From positions 1 through 24,044 of the forward strand of contig DATCLN010000207.1 in the NCBI GenBank assembly GCA_036563895.1: DNA of 24,044 nt. Direction: 5' to 3'. The position numbers and the translations under genes were made by a program. The stretch comes from ZCTH02-B3 sp036563895 (GTDB lineage Bacteria; Bacillota; Bacilli; Paenibacillales; Paenibacillaceae). The notes beneath the pieces were generated by a model that did not search any database, was not told the DNA's origin, and saw nothing but the letters and a program-made list of their open reading frames with translations. Below, piece after piece: positions 1 to 6,906 of this stretch (position 1 is its first letter; each line of letters starts with the position of its first letter).

Positions 1-1275
1 ATCTGGATCTACGCCCCGGAAGGCCGCGACGACGTGCGGGCGTTCCTGTTCGGCAGCGACGGGGAGAACGTGTACGAAGCGCTGCGCGTCGACATGACGG
101 CCGGCGATGTCAGGCAGTTTGTCGGTTTCGGGGATTACTGGCCCGCCTACCGTTACATTGACGATGACCTGTATATTCCGGAAAGGCCGCTCACCTATCC
201 CGTCTGGACCGTGCCGTACCGCGTATACCTGCCGGAGCAGCTGGAAGGGAGCCTCTTTTTCGATCCGGGCGCCACGCGCATGACGTACAGCAGCAAGGAC
301 GGATCGCAGATTTTCACCGACGGCAAGCGCGGCCTCAAGGTGGAGCAGAACGGAACCTGGCTGGTCTACACCGATCCGGTGGCGGTCAACGGGGGCATTT
401 CCGATCCGCTGGAGCAGTTGCTGGCCGCGGTGGAATTCGTGAACCGGCACGGCGGCTGGGACGGCGTGCACCTCCTCGTTCCCTCGGCCGAAAACGCCGA
501 GGGGGAAACGATCCGCTTCCAGCAATATTTCCGGGGCTTGCCCGTTCTGCCGGGACGGGAAGGCATGAAGTTCGGCCACATGCTGCTGATCGTGCGGCAG
601 GGAGAAGTGGCGCAGTACGAGCGTCCGCTGATCGTGATGGAAGACGCGGGTACGGACGATGAATACCGGACGGAGTCCGGACTTGCGGGATCGGCCGGTC
701 CGGACGGGCCGGTTCCTGGCGTGACGGAAGGACCGGCCGGGGAAGAAGGGACTCCGGCGGAAGGGACCGGGGGCGAGGATGCTTCGGGAAGCCCCGGCGG
801 AAACGAAAGCGGCGCCGACGGGGAAAGCGGAACGGACGGCGCGCGGCCGGACGGCGGACGGCCGGAAGCCGGGGGCGCGCCGGACGAAAATGCGCCCGAG
901 GCGCAAAGCCCGTCCGAAGGAGAACCGACGGAAGGCGAAACGGCGGGCGCGGAAGACAGGGCTCCGGCAGGGGCGCCGGCTGGAGCGGCGGAGAACACTC
1001 CTGGCGAAGCAACCGGAGGCTTGACACCGGCGGAAGCGGGCCCGTCGGCACCGCCCGGCCTGGCGGCGGGAGCGGGAAGCGTCCGGCTTGGTAATGCCAT
1101 CGACCTGTCCTACGGCGATGCGCTGCTCAGGCAGGTTCGCCTCAAGGCGGAAGGCAAAAAGATCAAAGCGCTCGTTCCGGCTTACCGGGCCATGCTGTAC
1201 GACGACCACATCCGCCTTGTGCCCGTGTGGGCGATCCGTCTGGCGGACGGCGAATGGCGCGTGACGGACGGGTGA
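1..1275 (+). CDS. yycH: YycH, Wal two-component regulatory protein (5' end outside window)
   Basis: The frame is open from base 1, so the N-terminus, including the expected membrane anchor, lies upstream. The visible 424 codons match the YycH family: the AVNGGISDPLEQLLAAVEFV region, then a stretch running through FGHMLLIV, and a C-terminal block ending in PVWAIRLADGEWRVTDG. In Bacillus subtilis, YycH and YycI sit outside the membrane and form a complex with the sensor kinase WalK to tune cell-wall metabolism; that role is from the family, not from this sequence. An acidic, Gly/Glu/Pro/Ala-rich low-complexity insert of about 145 residues (bases about 646-1080) separates the two conserved parts, which is unusual. 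yycI follows after 42 bases, consistent with one operon. Identification is confident from both the sequence and gene order. Confidence 0.9.
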   Translation: MWIYAPEGRDDVRAFLFGSDGENVYEALRVDMTAGDVRQFVGFGDYWPAYRYIDDDLYIPERPLTYPVWTVPYRVYLPEQLEGSLFFDPGATRMTYSSKDGSQIFTDGKRGLKVEQNGTWLVYTDPVAVNGGISDPLEQLLAAVEFVNRHGGWDGVHLLVPSAENAEGETIRFQQYFRGLPVLPGREGMKFGHMLLIVRQGEVAQYERPLIVMEDAGTDDEYRTESGLAGSAGPDGPVPGVTEGPAGEEGTPAEGTGGEDASGSPGGNESGADGESGTDGARPDGGRPEAGGAPDENAPEAQSPSEGEPTEGETAGAEDRAPAGAPAGAAENTPGEATGGLTPAEAGPSAPPGLAAGAGSVRLGNAIDLSYGDALLRQVRLKAEGKKIKALVPAYRAMLYDDHIRLVPVWAIRLADGEWRVTDG

Positions 1276-1317
1276 TGATCGCTCCCCAACGGGAATCCGG
1301 ACTGCGGAGGTGAAGCG

Positions 1318-2085
1318 ATGAACTGGCGGCAGGCGAAAACGGTGCTCATTCTTGCTTTTCTGGTGCTGAACGTCGTCCTGGGATACCAATTGTGGCGGGA
1401 CTGGAGCCAACGGATCAATGCGGCCGCCGGCTGGACGTCGCTTCCGCCGGAGACGCAGCAGGCGATGCGGCAGAAGCAGATCCGCGTCGACGCTCCCATT
1501 CCGACCCACACCCCGCAGCTTTCGGAACTCGCGTTTTCCTTCCTCGTTCGGCGGGAGGAGGGCGAGCCGATTCCCGTCGAGCCGCCCCGCGACAGCCGGA
1601 TCGTGTTCCTGGAGAAGGATCTGCGGCGGGAACTCGGGGGTGTCATCCCGGAGCTGGACGCCTACGAGCTCGACCCGGCCGCCAGCCGGGACGGCGTGTT
1701 CGTCTTCCACCGGACGGCGAACGGCTGGCCGATGTTCGGGGTGCAGCTGGAACTGCACCATCGGGACCAGAAGATCACGGCATACCGCCAGGACCGGATC
1801 GTGATCCTGCCGTCCGAGGGAATGCCCGCGCGCAAAGTTTTGCCCGCGGCCCAGGCGGTCGCGAACCTGATCGAGAAGTACCTGCCTTTCGGCGCGGTGA
1901 TCCGGGAAATTCGCCTGGGTTACCACGGGCACATTTTCGACGACACGGAGACGCAGGTGACGGCGCCGACGTGGAGGGTTTTGCTGGACGACGGCGAAGT
2001 GTACTATATCCACGCCATCAGCGGCGAGGTGAGCGCGGAGAAAAGCGCGGCCGCCGCCGCGACGGACGATTCGCCGCAGCCGTAA
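1318..2085 (+). CDS. yycI: YycI, Wal two-component regulatory protein
   Basis: This 255-residue protein begins MNWRQAKTVLILAFLVLNVV, with a single N-terminal membrane segment (about residues 7-25) and an extracytoplasmic remainder, as in YycI. The C-terminal half (from about residue 125, GVFVFHRTANGWPMFGVQLE) resembles the YycI/YycH two-component fold. The family partners YycH and the WalK kinase at the membrane. GGAGGTGA at 1306-1313 lies five bases before the ATG, which fixes the start. It lies between yycH and yycJ in the order conserved across Firmicutes. The last about 15 residues are an Ala/Asp-rich tail with no recognisable domain. A 212-base non-coding stretch separates it from yycJ; I see only short repeats of CTTGAACGAC and a small GC hairpin there. 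Confidence 0.9.
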   Translation: MNWRQAKTVLILAFLVLNVVLGYQLWRDWSQRINAAAGWTSLPPETQQAMRQKQIRVDAPIPTHTPQLSELAFSFLVRREEGEPIPVEPPRDSRIVFLEKDLRRELGGVIPELDAYELDPAASRDGVFVFHRTANGWPMFGVQLELHHRDQKITAYRQDRIVILPSEGMPARKVLPAAQAVANLIEKYLPFGAVIREIRLGYHGHIFDDTETQVTAPTWRVLLDDGEVYYIHAISGEVSAEKSAAAAATDDSPQP

Positions 2086-2297
2086 GCCGCAGGCGTGATC
2101 GGCAAACCTGAGCGGCGTCTTGAACGACGTGCTTGAACGACAGGCGCCGACGGGCGGGCTTGAGCGGCGGGCGCGGGCGCGCGGCTGTTTCCCGTCCGGA
2201 GGTTTTTGCGGGGGAACCGGGCGATTGCAAGATCCGAAAAACCCCGCGGGGCGACGGACAGCGGAAACCATCATGGGGAGAGAAACCGGAGGAGAAC

Positions 2298-3164
2298 ATG
2301 TCATTAACGTTTACCATCCTGGCCAGCGGTTCCACCGGCAACGCCGCCGTCGTGGCCGCCAAAGAGGCCACCGTGCTGGTGGACGCCGGGCTGAGCCTGC
2401 GGAAAATCGAAGCGCTCATGGCGGAACGGAACCTTTCGGGCGCCGACATCGACGCCGTTTTGGTCACGCATGAACACACCGACCACATTCGCGGGCTGGG
2501 GGCGTTTGCCCGCAAGTACAACGTGCCGGTCTACGCCAACGAGAAAACCTTGAGCGCCCTGCGGAAAGAACTGGCGGACCTGGACGCGTCCCTGCGCAGG
2601 GTGCTGCCGACGGGCGGCGTGCTGGAGATCGCCGATCTGCGGGTGGAGTCCTACGCGGTGTCGCACGACGCAGCGGAGCCGGTCGGCTACTGCTTCTTCG
2701 CCGGGGGCACGAAGCTCGCCATGGCCACCGACCTCGGCTACGTCAGCGACAAGGTCATCCGGCGCCTGGCGGACGCGGATGTGCTGGTGCTGGAGGCCAA
2801 TCACGATGTGGAAATGCTGAGAATGGGCCGCTACCCGTGGAACGTCAAGCGCCGCATCCTGGGCGACACGGGCCACCTGTCCAACGACGCGGCGGGCGAG
2901 GCGTTGCTCAGGCTCCTTACCGGAGCAACGCGCAGGGTTTATCTGGCCCACCTAAGCCAGGAGCACAATCTGATGGATTTGGCCAAGCTCACGGTGAATA
3001 GAATACTGGAGGAAAACGGGGTCACGTTCCGGCCGGGGGAGTTCATGCTGTGCGAAACATACCCCGACCGTCCGACGCCGTGGGACGACGCGGGCCGCCC
3101 AAATGGCGAAGCGCCAGCGCTTCTTCCATCTCCGCGGCCGTCCGGCGGATCTCTTCCGGGGTGA
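2298..3164 (+). CDS. yycJ: YycJ/WalJ, metallo-beta-lactamase-fold hydrolase
   Basis: A 288-residue cytoplasmic MBL-fold protein. The metal-binding HEHTDH motif is at residues 58-63, after the typical opening FTILASGSTGNAAVV. Further conserved pieces are VSHDAAEPVGY, LVLEANHD and the GHLSN motif. Family members are linked to the Wal pathway and have been described as 5'-3' exonucleases; the exact role here is inferred. The start at 2298 is chosen because GGAGGA at 2288-2293 lies just ahead; a longer in-frame opening to 2133 has no family similarity. The usual C-terminus ends shortly after CETYPDRPT. Here the frame runs on for about 25 extra codons into the antisense small gene at 3043-3237, so the tail is probably read-through of the neighbour's reverse strand. 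Confidence 0.93.
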   Translation: MSLTFTILASGSTGNAAVVAAKEATVLVDAGLSLRKIEALMAERNLSGADIDAVLVTHEHTDHIRGLGAFARKYNVPVYANEKTLSALRKELADLDASLRRVLPTGGVLEIADLRVESYAVSHDAAEPVGYCFFAGGTKLAMATDLGYVSDKVIRRLADADVLVLEANHDVEMLRMGRYPWNVKRRILGDTGHLSNDAAGEALLRLLTGATRRVYLAHLSQEHNLMDLAKLTVNRILEENGVTFRPGEFMLCETYPDRPTPWDDAGRPNGEAPALLPSPRPSGGSLPG

Positions 3165-3237
3165 TTACTCCCTTGGCAACCAAGAGTTCGATGAGCGTGC
3201 ACACCGCCAGCAGCACGCTGTCGCGCTCGTTCTCCAT
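3043..3237 (-). CDS. small conserved-looking hypothetical protein, antisense to yycJ 3' end
   Basis: This predicted 64-residue protein starts MENERDSVLLAVCTLIELLV and continues AKGVITPEEIRRTAAEMEEA. The first about 45 residues have protein-like composition (a hydrophobic helix, then an amphipathic helix), while the last about 18 are Arg/Gly/Pro-rich. On the minus strand the ATG is preceded by a purine-rich AGGAAGGAAG at a workable distance. It overlaps the last 122 bases of yycJ in the opposite direction. The overlapped portion is the non-conserved tail of YycJ, so both genes can be real. I do not recognise a family. No membrane segment or metal motif is visible. Confidence 0.5.
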   Translation of the reverse strand: MENERDSVLLAVCTLIELLVAKGVITPEEIRRTAAEMEEALALRHLGGPRRPTASDGRGMFRTA

Positions 3238-3330
3238 TGCGCTTCCTTCCTTTCCTCTCCGGGCGTTCGGAGCGTCCGCGGCGCGCGCGGCGAAGGGAAT
3301 CCTGCGGGCAGTCTTCGGGCGCGCGCACCC

Positions 3331-3359
3331 TTGCTTCCGTTCTCCGATTCTATTACTAT
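3331..3359 (+). promoter_or_regulatory. candidate sigma-A promoter for the HtrA gene
   Basis: TTGCTT at 3331-3336, a 17-base spacer, and TACTAT at 3354-3359, in an AT-rich patch that contrasts with the GC-rich surroundings and lies about 90 bases before the HtrA start. The match to consensus is only moderate. Confidence 0.35.
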
Positions 3360-3451
3360 TTTAGTCAAATCACCTCGCCGTATGCCTTTTTCCGAGATTT
3401 GTGCCACCCGAAATTGAATACGCGCTTCCGATCTGGAAGGATGATGGGGCC

Positions 3452-4759
3452 ATGGGCCTGTTTCGCGACAATTTCTATTCCACGAAAATTCCCCGCCGGT
3501 CCGGATGGCGCTTCCGCGGCCGGAATTTCGGCTTCCCCCGGAGATCGCTCCTCGACAATCAGACCGTGCGGGTGGCCTTTGTTTCTTCCTTGATCAGCTC
3601 CCTTGCGGTGGCGCTTTTGTTTACCCTTTTCGGCGCGTTCCGGGGCGCGGACTATCGGGGAGACGTCCCGGTTATGGCCGGCGTCGCGCCGGTCGTGGAC
3701 CCTTCCGAACGGATCATCCAGGCCGCCGCCAAGGTGCGTCCGGTCGTGGTCAGCATCATCAACCATTCGGAACGGGAAGGCCAGCGCGCCGACGGCAGAA
3801 GATTCCGCGTGGAAAACACGATGCTGGGTTCCGGCATCATTTTCGAGAAAAAAGGCGGCAAGGCTTTCATCGTCACCAACGCGCACGTGGTGCAGAACGC
3901 CGCCGAGATCCGGGCGGTGCTCAACAACGGACAGGAACTGGCGGCCTCCATCGTCGGCAAGGACACGATCAGCGACCTGGCGGTGCTGGAAGTGGACGGC
4001 AGCAACATCCCGGCCGTGGCCGAAATCGGCGATTCGCGCAAGCTGCGCGTCGGCGAAACGGTCATCGCGGTGGGCAACCCGCTGGGCTTCGGCGACTCGC
4101 TGTCGATGGGCATCGTCTCGTATACGGACCGGGTCATTCCGGTCTCGCTGGACCAGGACGGCGAGTATGACTGGGAGCAGGAAGTCATCCAGACCGACGC
4201 CGCCATCAACCAGGGCAACAGCGGAGGCGCCCTGGCCAACCTCAACGGCGAAGTGGTCGGCATCAACAGCATGAAAGTGGCGTACATGGGCGTCGAGGGG
4301 ATCGGCTTCGCCATCCCGATGCACAGCGCCTTGCCCGTCATGGAGTCGCTGATCCAGTACGGCAAGGTGAAACGGCCCTACATGGGCGTCGCTTCCGTCA
4401 ATCTGTCCGTGTACCTGGAAGACGCCCTGCGGGACGACGAAGACGACACCGGCGAGAAGGAGGGCTTAGACGGGGACGAGGGCCGTGAGGAAACGGCGGC
4501 CGGTCCGGTCATTCCCGAAGGCGTCACCGAAGGGGTCGTCGTACTGGAAACCTACGGCCCGGCCAAGGAGGCGGGCCTCAGGTTCCCTGACATCATCGTG
4601 CAGCTGGACGACACCCCCATCGGCAGCACGCTGGAGCTGCGGAAATATCTGTACCAGCACAAGAATATCGGCGACACCCTGCGCGTGACCTTCTACCGCG
4701 ACGGCGAGAAGCGCACGGTGAAGCTGAAGCTGATTGAGAAGGAAGACGAGAACGAATAG
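3452..4759 (+). CDS. htrC: HtrA/DegP-type membrane-anchored serine protease
   Basis: A 435-residue trypsin-like quality-control protease. A basic cytoplasmic N-terminus is followed by one membrane segment (about residues 41-62), the protease domain (about 85-300) and a C-terminal PDZ domain (about 305-425). The catalytic triad is visible: His145 in TNAHVV, Asp175 in SDLAVLEV and Ser257 in GNSGGAL. Family members degrade misfolded proteins outside the membrane under envelope stress. The start at 3452 is chosen because GGAAGG lies 11 bases ahead and the frame upstream has no similarity. In B. subtilis the paralogue after yycJ is HtrC; I use that symbol because of position only. An acidic insert (about residues 323-350, rich in Asp/Glu) interrupts the PDZ domain. 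A terminator follows directly. Confidence 0.92.
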   Translation: MGLFRDNFYSTKIPRRSGWRFRGRNFGFPRRSLLDNQTVRVAFVSSLISSLAVALLFTLFGAFRGADYRGDVPVMAGVAPVVDPSERIIQAAAKVRPVVVSIINHSEREGQRADGRRFRVENTMLGSGIIFEKKGGKAFIVTNAHVVQNAAEIRAVLNNGQELAASIVGKDTISDLAVLEVDGSNIPAVAEIGDSRKLRVGETVIAVGNPLGFGDSLSMGIVSYTDRVIPVSLDQDGEYDWEQEVIQTDAAINQGNSGGALANLNGEVVGINSMKVAYMGVEGIGFAIPMHSALPVMESLIQYGKVKRPYMGVASVNLSVYLEDALRDDEDDTGEKEGLDGDEGREETAAGPVIPEGVTEGVVVLETYGPAKEAGLRFPDIIVQLDDTPIGSTLELRKYLYQHKNIGDTLRVTFYRDGEKRTVKLKLIEKEDENE

Positions 4760-4773
4760 GCGGGCACGAGGAT

Positions 4774-4807
4774 TCTCCCCTGTCACGGGGAGATTTGTTT
4801 TATTTTG
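4774..4807 (+). terminator. intrinsic terminator after the HtrA gene
   Basis: TCTCCCC (4774-4780) pairs with GGGGAGA (4787-4793) across a six-base loop and is followed by a T-rich run to 4807. It lies 15 bases after the HtrA stop and probably ends the wal operon transcript. The 4808-5002 stretch beyond it holds no gene I can support. Confidence 0.7.
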
Positions 4808-5002
4808 TCCCTGCAGCAATCGATCGCCAAGGGGCAACCGGGAGATCGGCGTGCTCATCCTCTCCGCAAAATCATCGCCCGAAGACCTTGCCGCGAACTT
4901 TTTTCGGACATCCAGTCCGAATTGAGGTGCTTGGAGGCTCCTTTTTCGGACCACATGTCGATTTGGAAATGATACAATCTAGTTGCGGAGCCTCAAGGTT
5001 GA

Positions 5003-5365
5003 TCATGCACACGTTGGGAGAGGCTGCTTATCGCTACCAACGGTTCCGGCGCGAAGACCGCGGCAGCCTTTTTTCTTTTGCTGCTGGTCTTGTCGATTCC
5101 GTTTTGGCTGCCGGGCTGTTTGAACGCGGAATGGTTTCCCGGCGATCTTCCAATCAGCGCCCGACAGGCTGTCTGCCCGCTGCTGGCGGCGGCCATCCTG
5201 TTCCATGCCATGATTAACGTCACATACGTGTCATTCCCGGTTGACGGCTCCCATTACGACCCGGCCGTCACGAGCGCGATCGTTGCGGTGTTCGTCACGG
5301 CGGTGCTGTTTCTTTGGGGAGGCGGGACGTTGGCGCGGCTCAGGTACAGGGGAGGAACCCAATGA
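5003..5365 (+). pseudogene. CPBP (CAAX-type) intramembrane protease, internally deleted remnant
   Basis: The open frame carries two ends of one family with the middle missing. The first part (AAAFFLLLLVLSIPFWLPG, from about 5057) looks like the first membrane segment of CPBP proteases. From about 5190 the frame reads ILFHAMINVTYVSFPV and SHYDPAVT, which is the last catalytic-His helix and the C-terminus of the same family. The usual about 250-300 residues are reduced to about 100, and the EExxxR glutamate motif is absent, so proteolysis is not expected. No ATG is in frame; TTG at 5078 is the first possible start. The stop overlaps the rlmH start (ATGA), so the remnant may still be translated and coupled to rlmH. 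A real minimal membrane protein cannot be excluded. Confidence 0.6.
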
Positions 5366-5841
5366 ACATCCGGATCGTCGCGGTCGGCAAGCTGAAAGAG
5401 AAATACTGGATCGAAGCGTCGAAGGAATACGAGAAGCGGCTGCGGCCGTACGCGCGGCTCGACATTCGGGAGGTGCCCGACGAGAAGGCGCCGGAGTCGC
5501 TCAGCCCGGCGGAGGAGGAGCAGGTAAAAGCGCGAGAGGGAGAGCGCATTCTCGCCGCCCTCGGGCCGGACACCTTCGTCGTGGCGCTGGATATCGAAGG
5601 CGAACTGTGGACCAGCGAACAGCTGGCCGCCTTCCTTGAACAGCAATCAGCATACGGCAGCGGATCGTTGGCGTTTGTTATCGGAGGATCGTTAGGCCTT
5701 TCTCCCGACGTGTTGAAGCGCGCCAACAGGCGACTATCCTTCGGCCGCCTGACCTATCCTCATCAGCTGATGCGGATCATGTTGCTGGAGCAGCTGTATC
5801 GGGCGTTCCGGATCATGCGAGGGGAGCCGTACCACAAATAG
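5362..5841 (+). CDS. rlmH: 23S rRNA (pseudouridine1915-N3)-methyltransferase RlmH
   Basis: A 159-residue SPOUT-class methyltransferase, full length for the family. It opens MNIRIVAVGKLKEKYW, carries the SAM-binding knot sequence FVIGGSLGLS at about residues 105-114, and ends with the conserved YRAFRIMRGEPYHK. The enzyme methylates N3 of pseudouridine 1915 in helix 69 of the large ribosomal subunit, using SAM. GGGGAGGA at 5349-5356 precedes the ATG. It sits next to the wal operon and htr gene, as in many Firmicutes. The start codon overlaps the stop of the CPBP remnant by four bases. Confidence 0.97.
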   Translation: MNIRIVAVGKLKEKYWIEASKEYEKRLRPYARLDIREVPDEKAPESLSPAEEEQVKAREGERILAALGPDTFVVALDIEGELWTSEQLAAFLEQQSAYGSGSLAFVIGGSLGLSPDVLKRANRRLSFGRLTYPHQLMRIMLLEQLYRAFRIMRGEPYHK

Positions 5842-5846
5842 GGTGG

Positions 5847-5874
5847 TTGGGTCTGTGCCGTTCTCGATTATAAT
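5847..5874 (+). promoter_or_regulatory. candidate sigma-A promoter downstream of rlmH
   Basis: A perfect TATAAT at 5869-5874 with TTGGGT at 5847-5852, 16 bases upstream, starting just after the rlmH stop. It could drive the short ORF at 5974 and the DUF423 gene. The -10 box is strong and the -35 box is poor. Confidence 0.5.
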
Positions 5875-5973
5875 GAAGATTAAAGTCAAAATCGAAGTAA
5901 AGCTCAATATTCATCGGACTTTCCGTTTCAGGGCAACCAAGAGATTGTGACAAACCGTTAAGGAGATATTCCG

Positions 5974-6042
5974 GTGGCGAACAATCATGATGATTATTTA
6001 TCCGATTTATTGACGAAATACAACCTCCTGAGAAATAACTAA
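5974..6042 (+). CDS. possible 22-residue small protein
   Basis: A GTG-initiated frame reads MANNHDDYLSDLLTKYNLLR plus two Asn, then TAA (and TAG in tandem). AAGGAGA at 5960-5966 lies at ideal spacing (eight bases from the core to GTG), the best Shine-Dalgarno sequence in this region. The local sequence is much more AT-rich than its neighbours. It lies between the candidate promoter at 5847-5874 and the DUF423 gene, 23 bases ahead of it, so it could act as a leader peptide. It could equally be the tail of a decayed gene, since this area holds several. I do not recognise the sequence. Confidence 0.35.
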   Translation: MANNHDDYLSDLLTKYNLLRNN

Positions 6043-6065
6043 TAGTACGGGGGACAAACAAAAAT

Positions 6066-6428
6066 ATGCAAACATTCCTGACCCTTGGCAGTATTCTGAT
6101 GGCAATCGGAGTGGCGATGGGCGCGTTTGGCGCGCATGCGCTGAAGAACAGGCTCCAACCGAAAGAGATGACCACCTTCAAGACCGGCGTGCAATATCAT
6201 CTCGTCCATGCATTGGGGTTGATTGCGGCCGGCATTGTGGCCGGTCAGGAACCGGATGACGGGATGATTCAAGCGGCCGGCTGGCTGCTTCTTGCGGGCA
6301 TCGTTCTGTTCTCCGGAAGTTTATACGTGCTGAGCGTCAAAAAAATACGCTGGCTCGGTCCGGTCACGCCCCTTGGCGGCCTTTCCTTCATCGTTGGATG
6401 GGTGCTGCTTGCGACGAGTTTCATGTAA
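6066..6428 (+). CDS. DUF423 family membrane protein (YwdK/YgdD-like)
   Basis: A 120-residue integral membrane protein of the DUF423 family, whose function is unknown. It begins with the family's opening helix containing GVAMGAFGAHALK, then FKTGVQYHLVHALGLIAAG, and ends with a segment containing GPVTPLGGLSFIVGW. About four hydrophobic segments are visible (roughly residues 5-25, 45-60, 70-90 and 97-118). The length is normal for the family. GGGGGA at 6049-6054 lies 11 bases before the ATG. It is intact, unlike several of its neighbours. Confidence 0.9.
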   Translation: MQTFLTLGSILMAIGVAMGAFGAHALKNRLQPKEMTTFKTGVQYHLVHALGLIAAGIVAGQEPDDGMIQAAGWLLLAGIVLFSGSLYVLSVKKIRWLGPVTPLGGLSFIVGWVLLATSFM

Positions 6429-6462
6429 GAAAGCAATCGAAAAATGCCGGGAGGACTTGCCA

Positions 6463-6888
6463 ATGTACGAAAACAAGATGAAAGAAAACGACAACAGCGT
6501 CATTGAGTTCATCGAAAGCTTGGAAAATGAGAAAAGGAAGGCGGACGCCTACCGGCTGCTGGAAATCTTCGAGGAGACCACCGGCTACTAGGCGAAAATG
6601 TGGGGTTCCAGCATCATCGGTTTCGGAAAATATCACTACAAGTACGCCTCGGGACACGAGGGAGACGCGCCTTTGGTCGGCTTTTCGCCGAGAAAGGGGA
6701 AGTTCAGCCTGTATTTGGCCTATGAGAGCGAGGAACGGGAAAAGCTGCTGGAGAACTTCGGCAAGCACACGAAGAGCAAGGCCTGCATCTATATCAATAA
6801 GCTGGATGATATCAATATCGATGCGTTAAAGGATTTGATCAGATACACGGTGGAAACCTGGCAGAAACTTTACCCGAGCGAAGCCTGA
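6463..6888 (+). pseudogene. DUF1801 domain protein gene interrupted by an in-frame amber codon
   Basis: Two consecutive frames in the same phase together make one DUF1801 protein of about 141 residues. Residues 1-42 (MYENKMKENDNSV to EETTGY) end at TAG, 6589-6591. The same frame resumes with AKMWGSSIIGFGKYHYKYAS and runs to 6888. In relatives this join reads straight through (GY-x-x-KMWG), so one base change (for example AAG or CAG to TAG) explains the split. GGGAGGA at 6449-6455 precedes the first ATG. An ATG at 6598, only seven bases after the stop, could allow re-initiation and produce the 96-residue C-terminal part. The domain's function is unknown; related folds bind iron or are secreted. 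A sequencing error is also possible. Confidence 0.8.
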
Positions 6889-6906
6889 TTCGTGAGGCAA
6901 GGTCCG

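Noticed and set aside
366..1100. Long minus-strand frame (244 codons) opposite yycH
   Set aside because: It is Pro/Ser/Ala-rich and mirrors the low-complexity GC-rich insert of yycH. There is no ribosome site and no family similarity.
3365..4324. Long minus-strand frame opposite the HtrA gene
   Set aside because: Composition (His, Asp, Arg-rich) is what GC-rich third positions produce on the opposite strand. The HtrA reading has all catalytic motifs.
4903..4921. Small hairpin TTCGGAC/GTCCGAA ahead of the CPBP remnant, plus a repeat of TTTTTCGGAC at 4942
   Set aside because: Only seven bases of stem, and it has no T-run after it. No regulatory role can be supported.
6589..6591. Amber codon as a pyrrolysine or other recoding site
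   Set aside because: No recoding element or pyl gene is visible and relatives have an ordinary residue there, so a mutation or base error is simpler.
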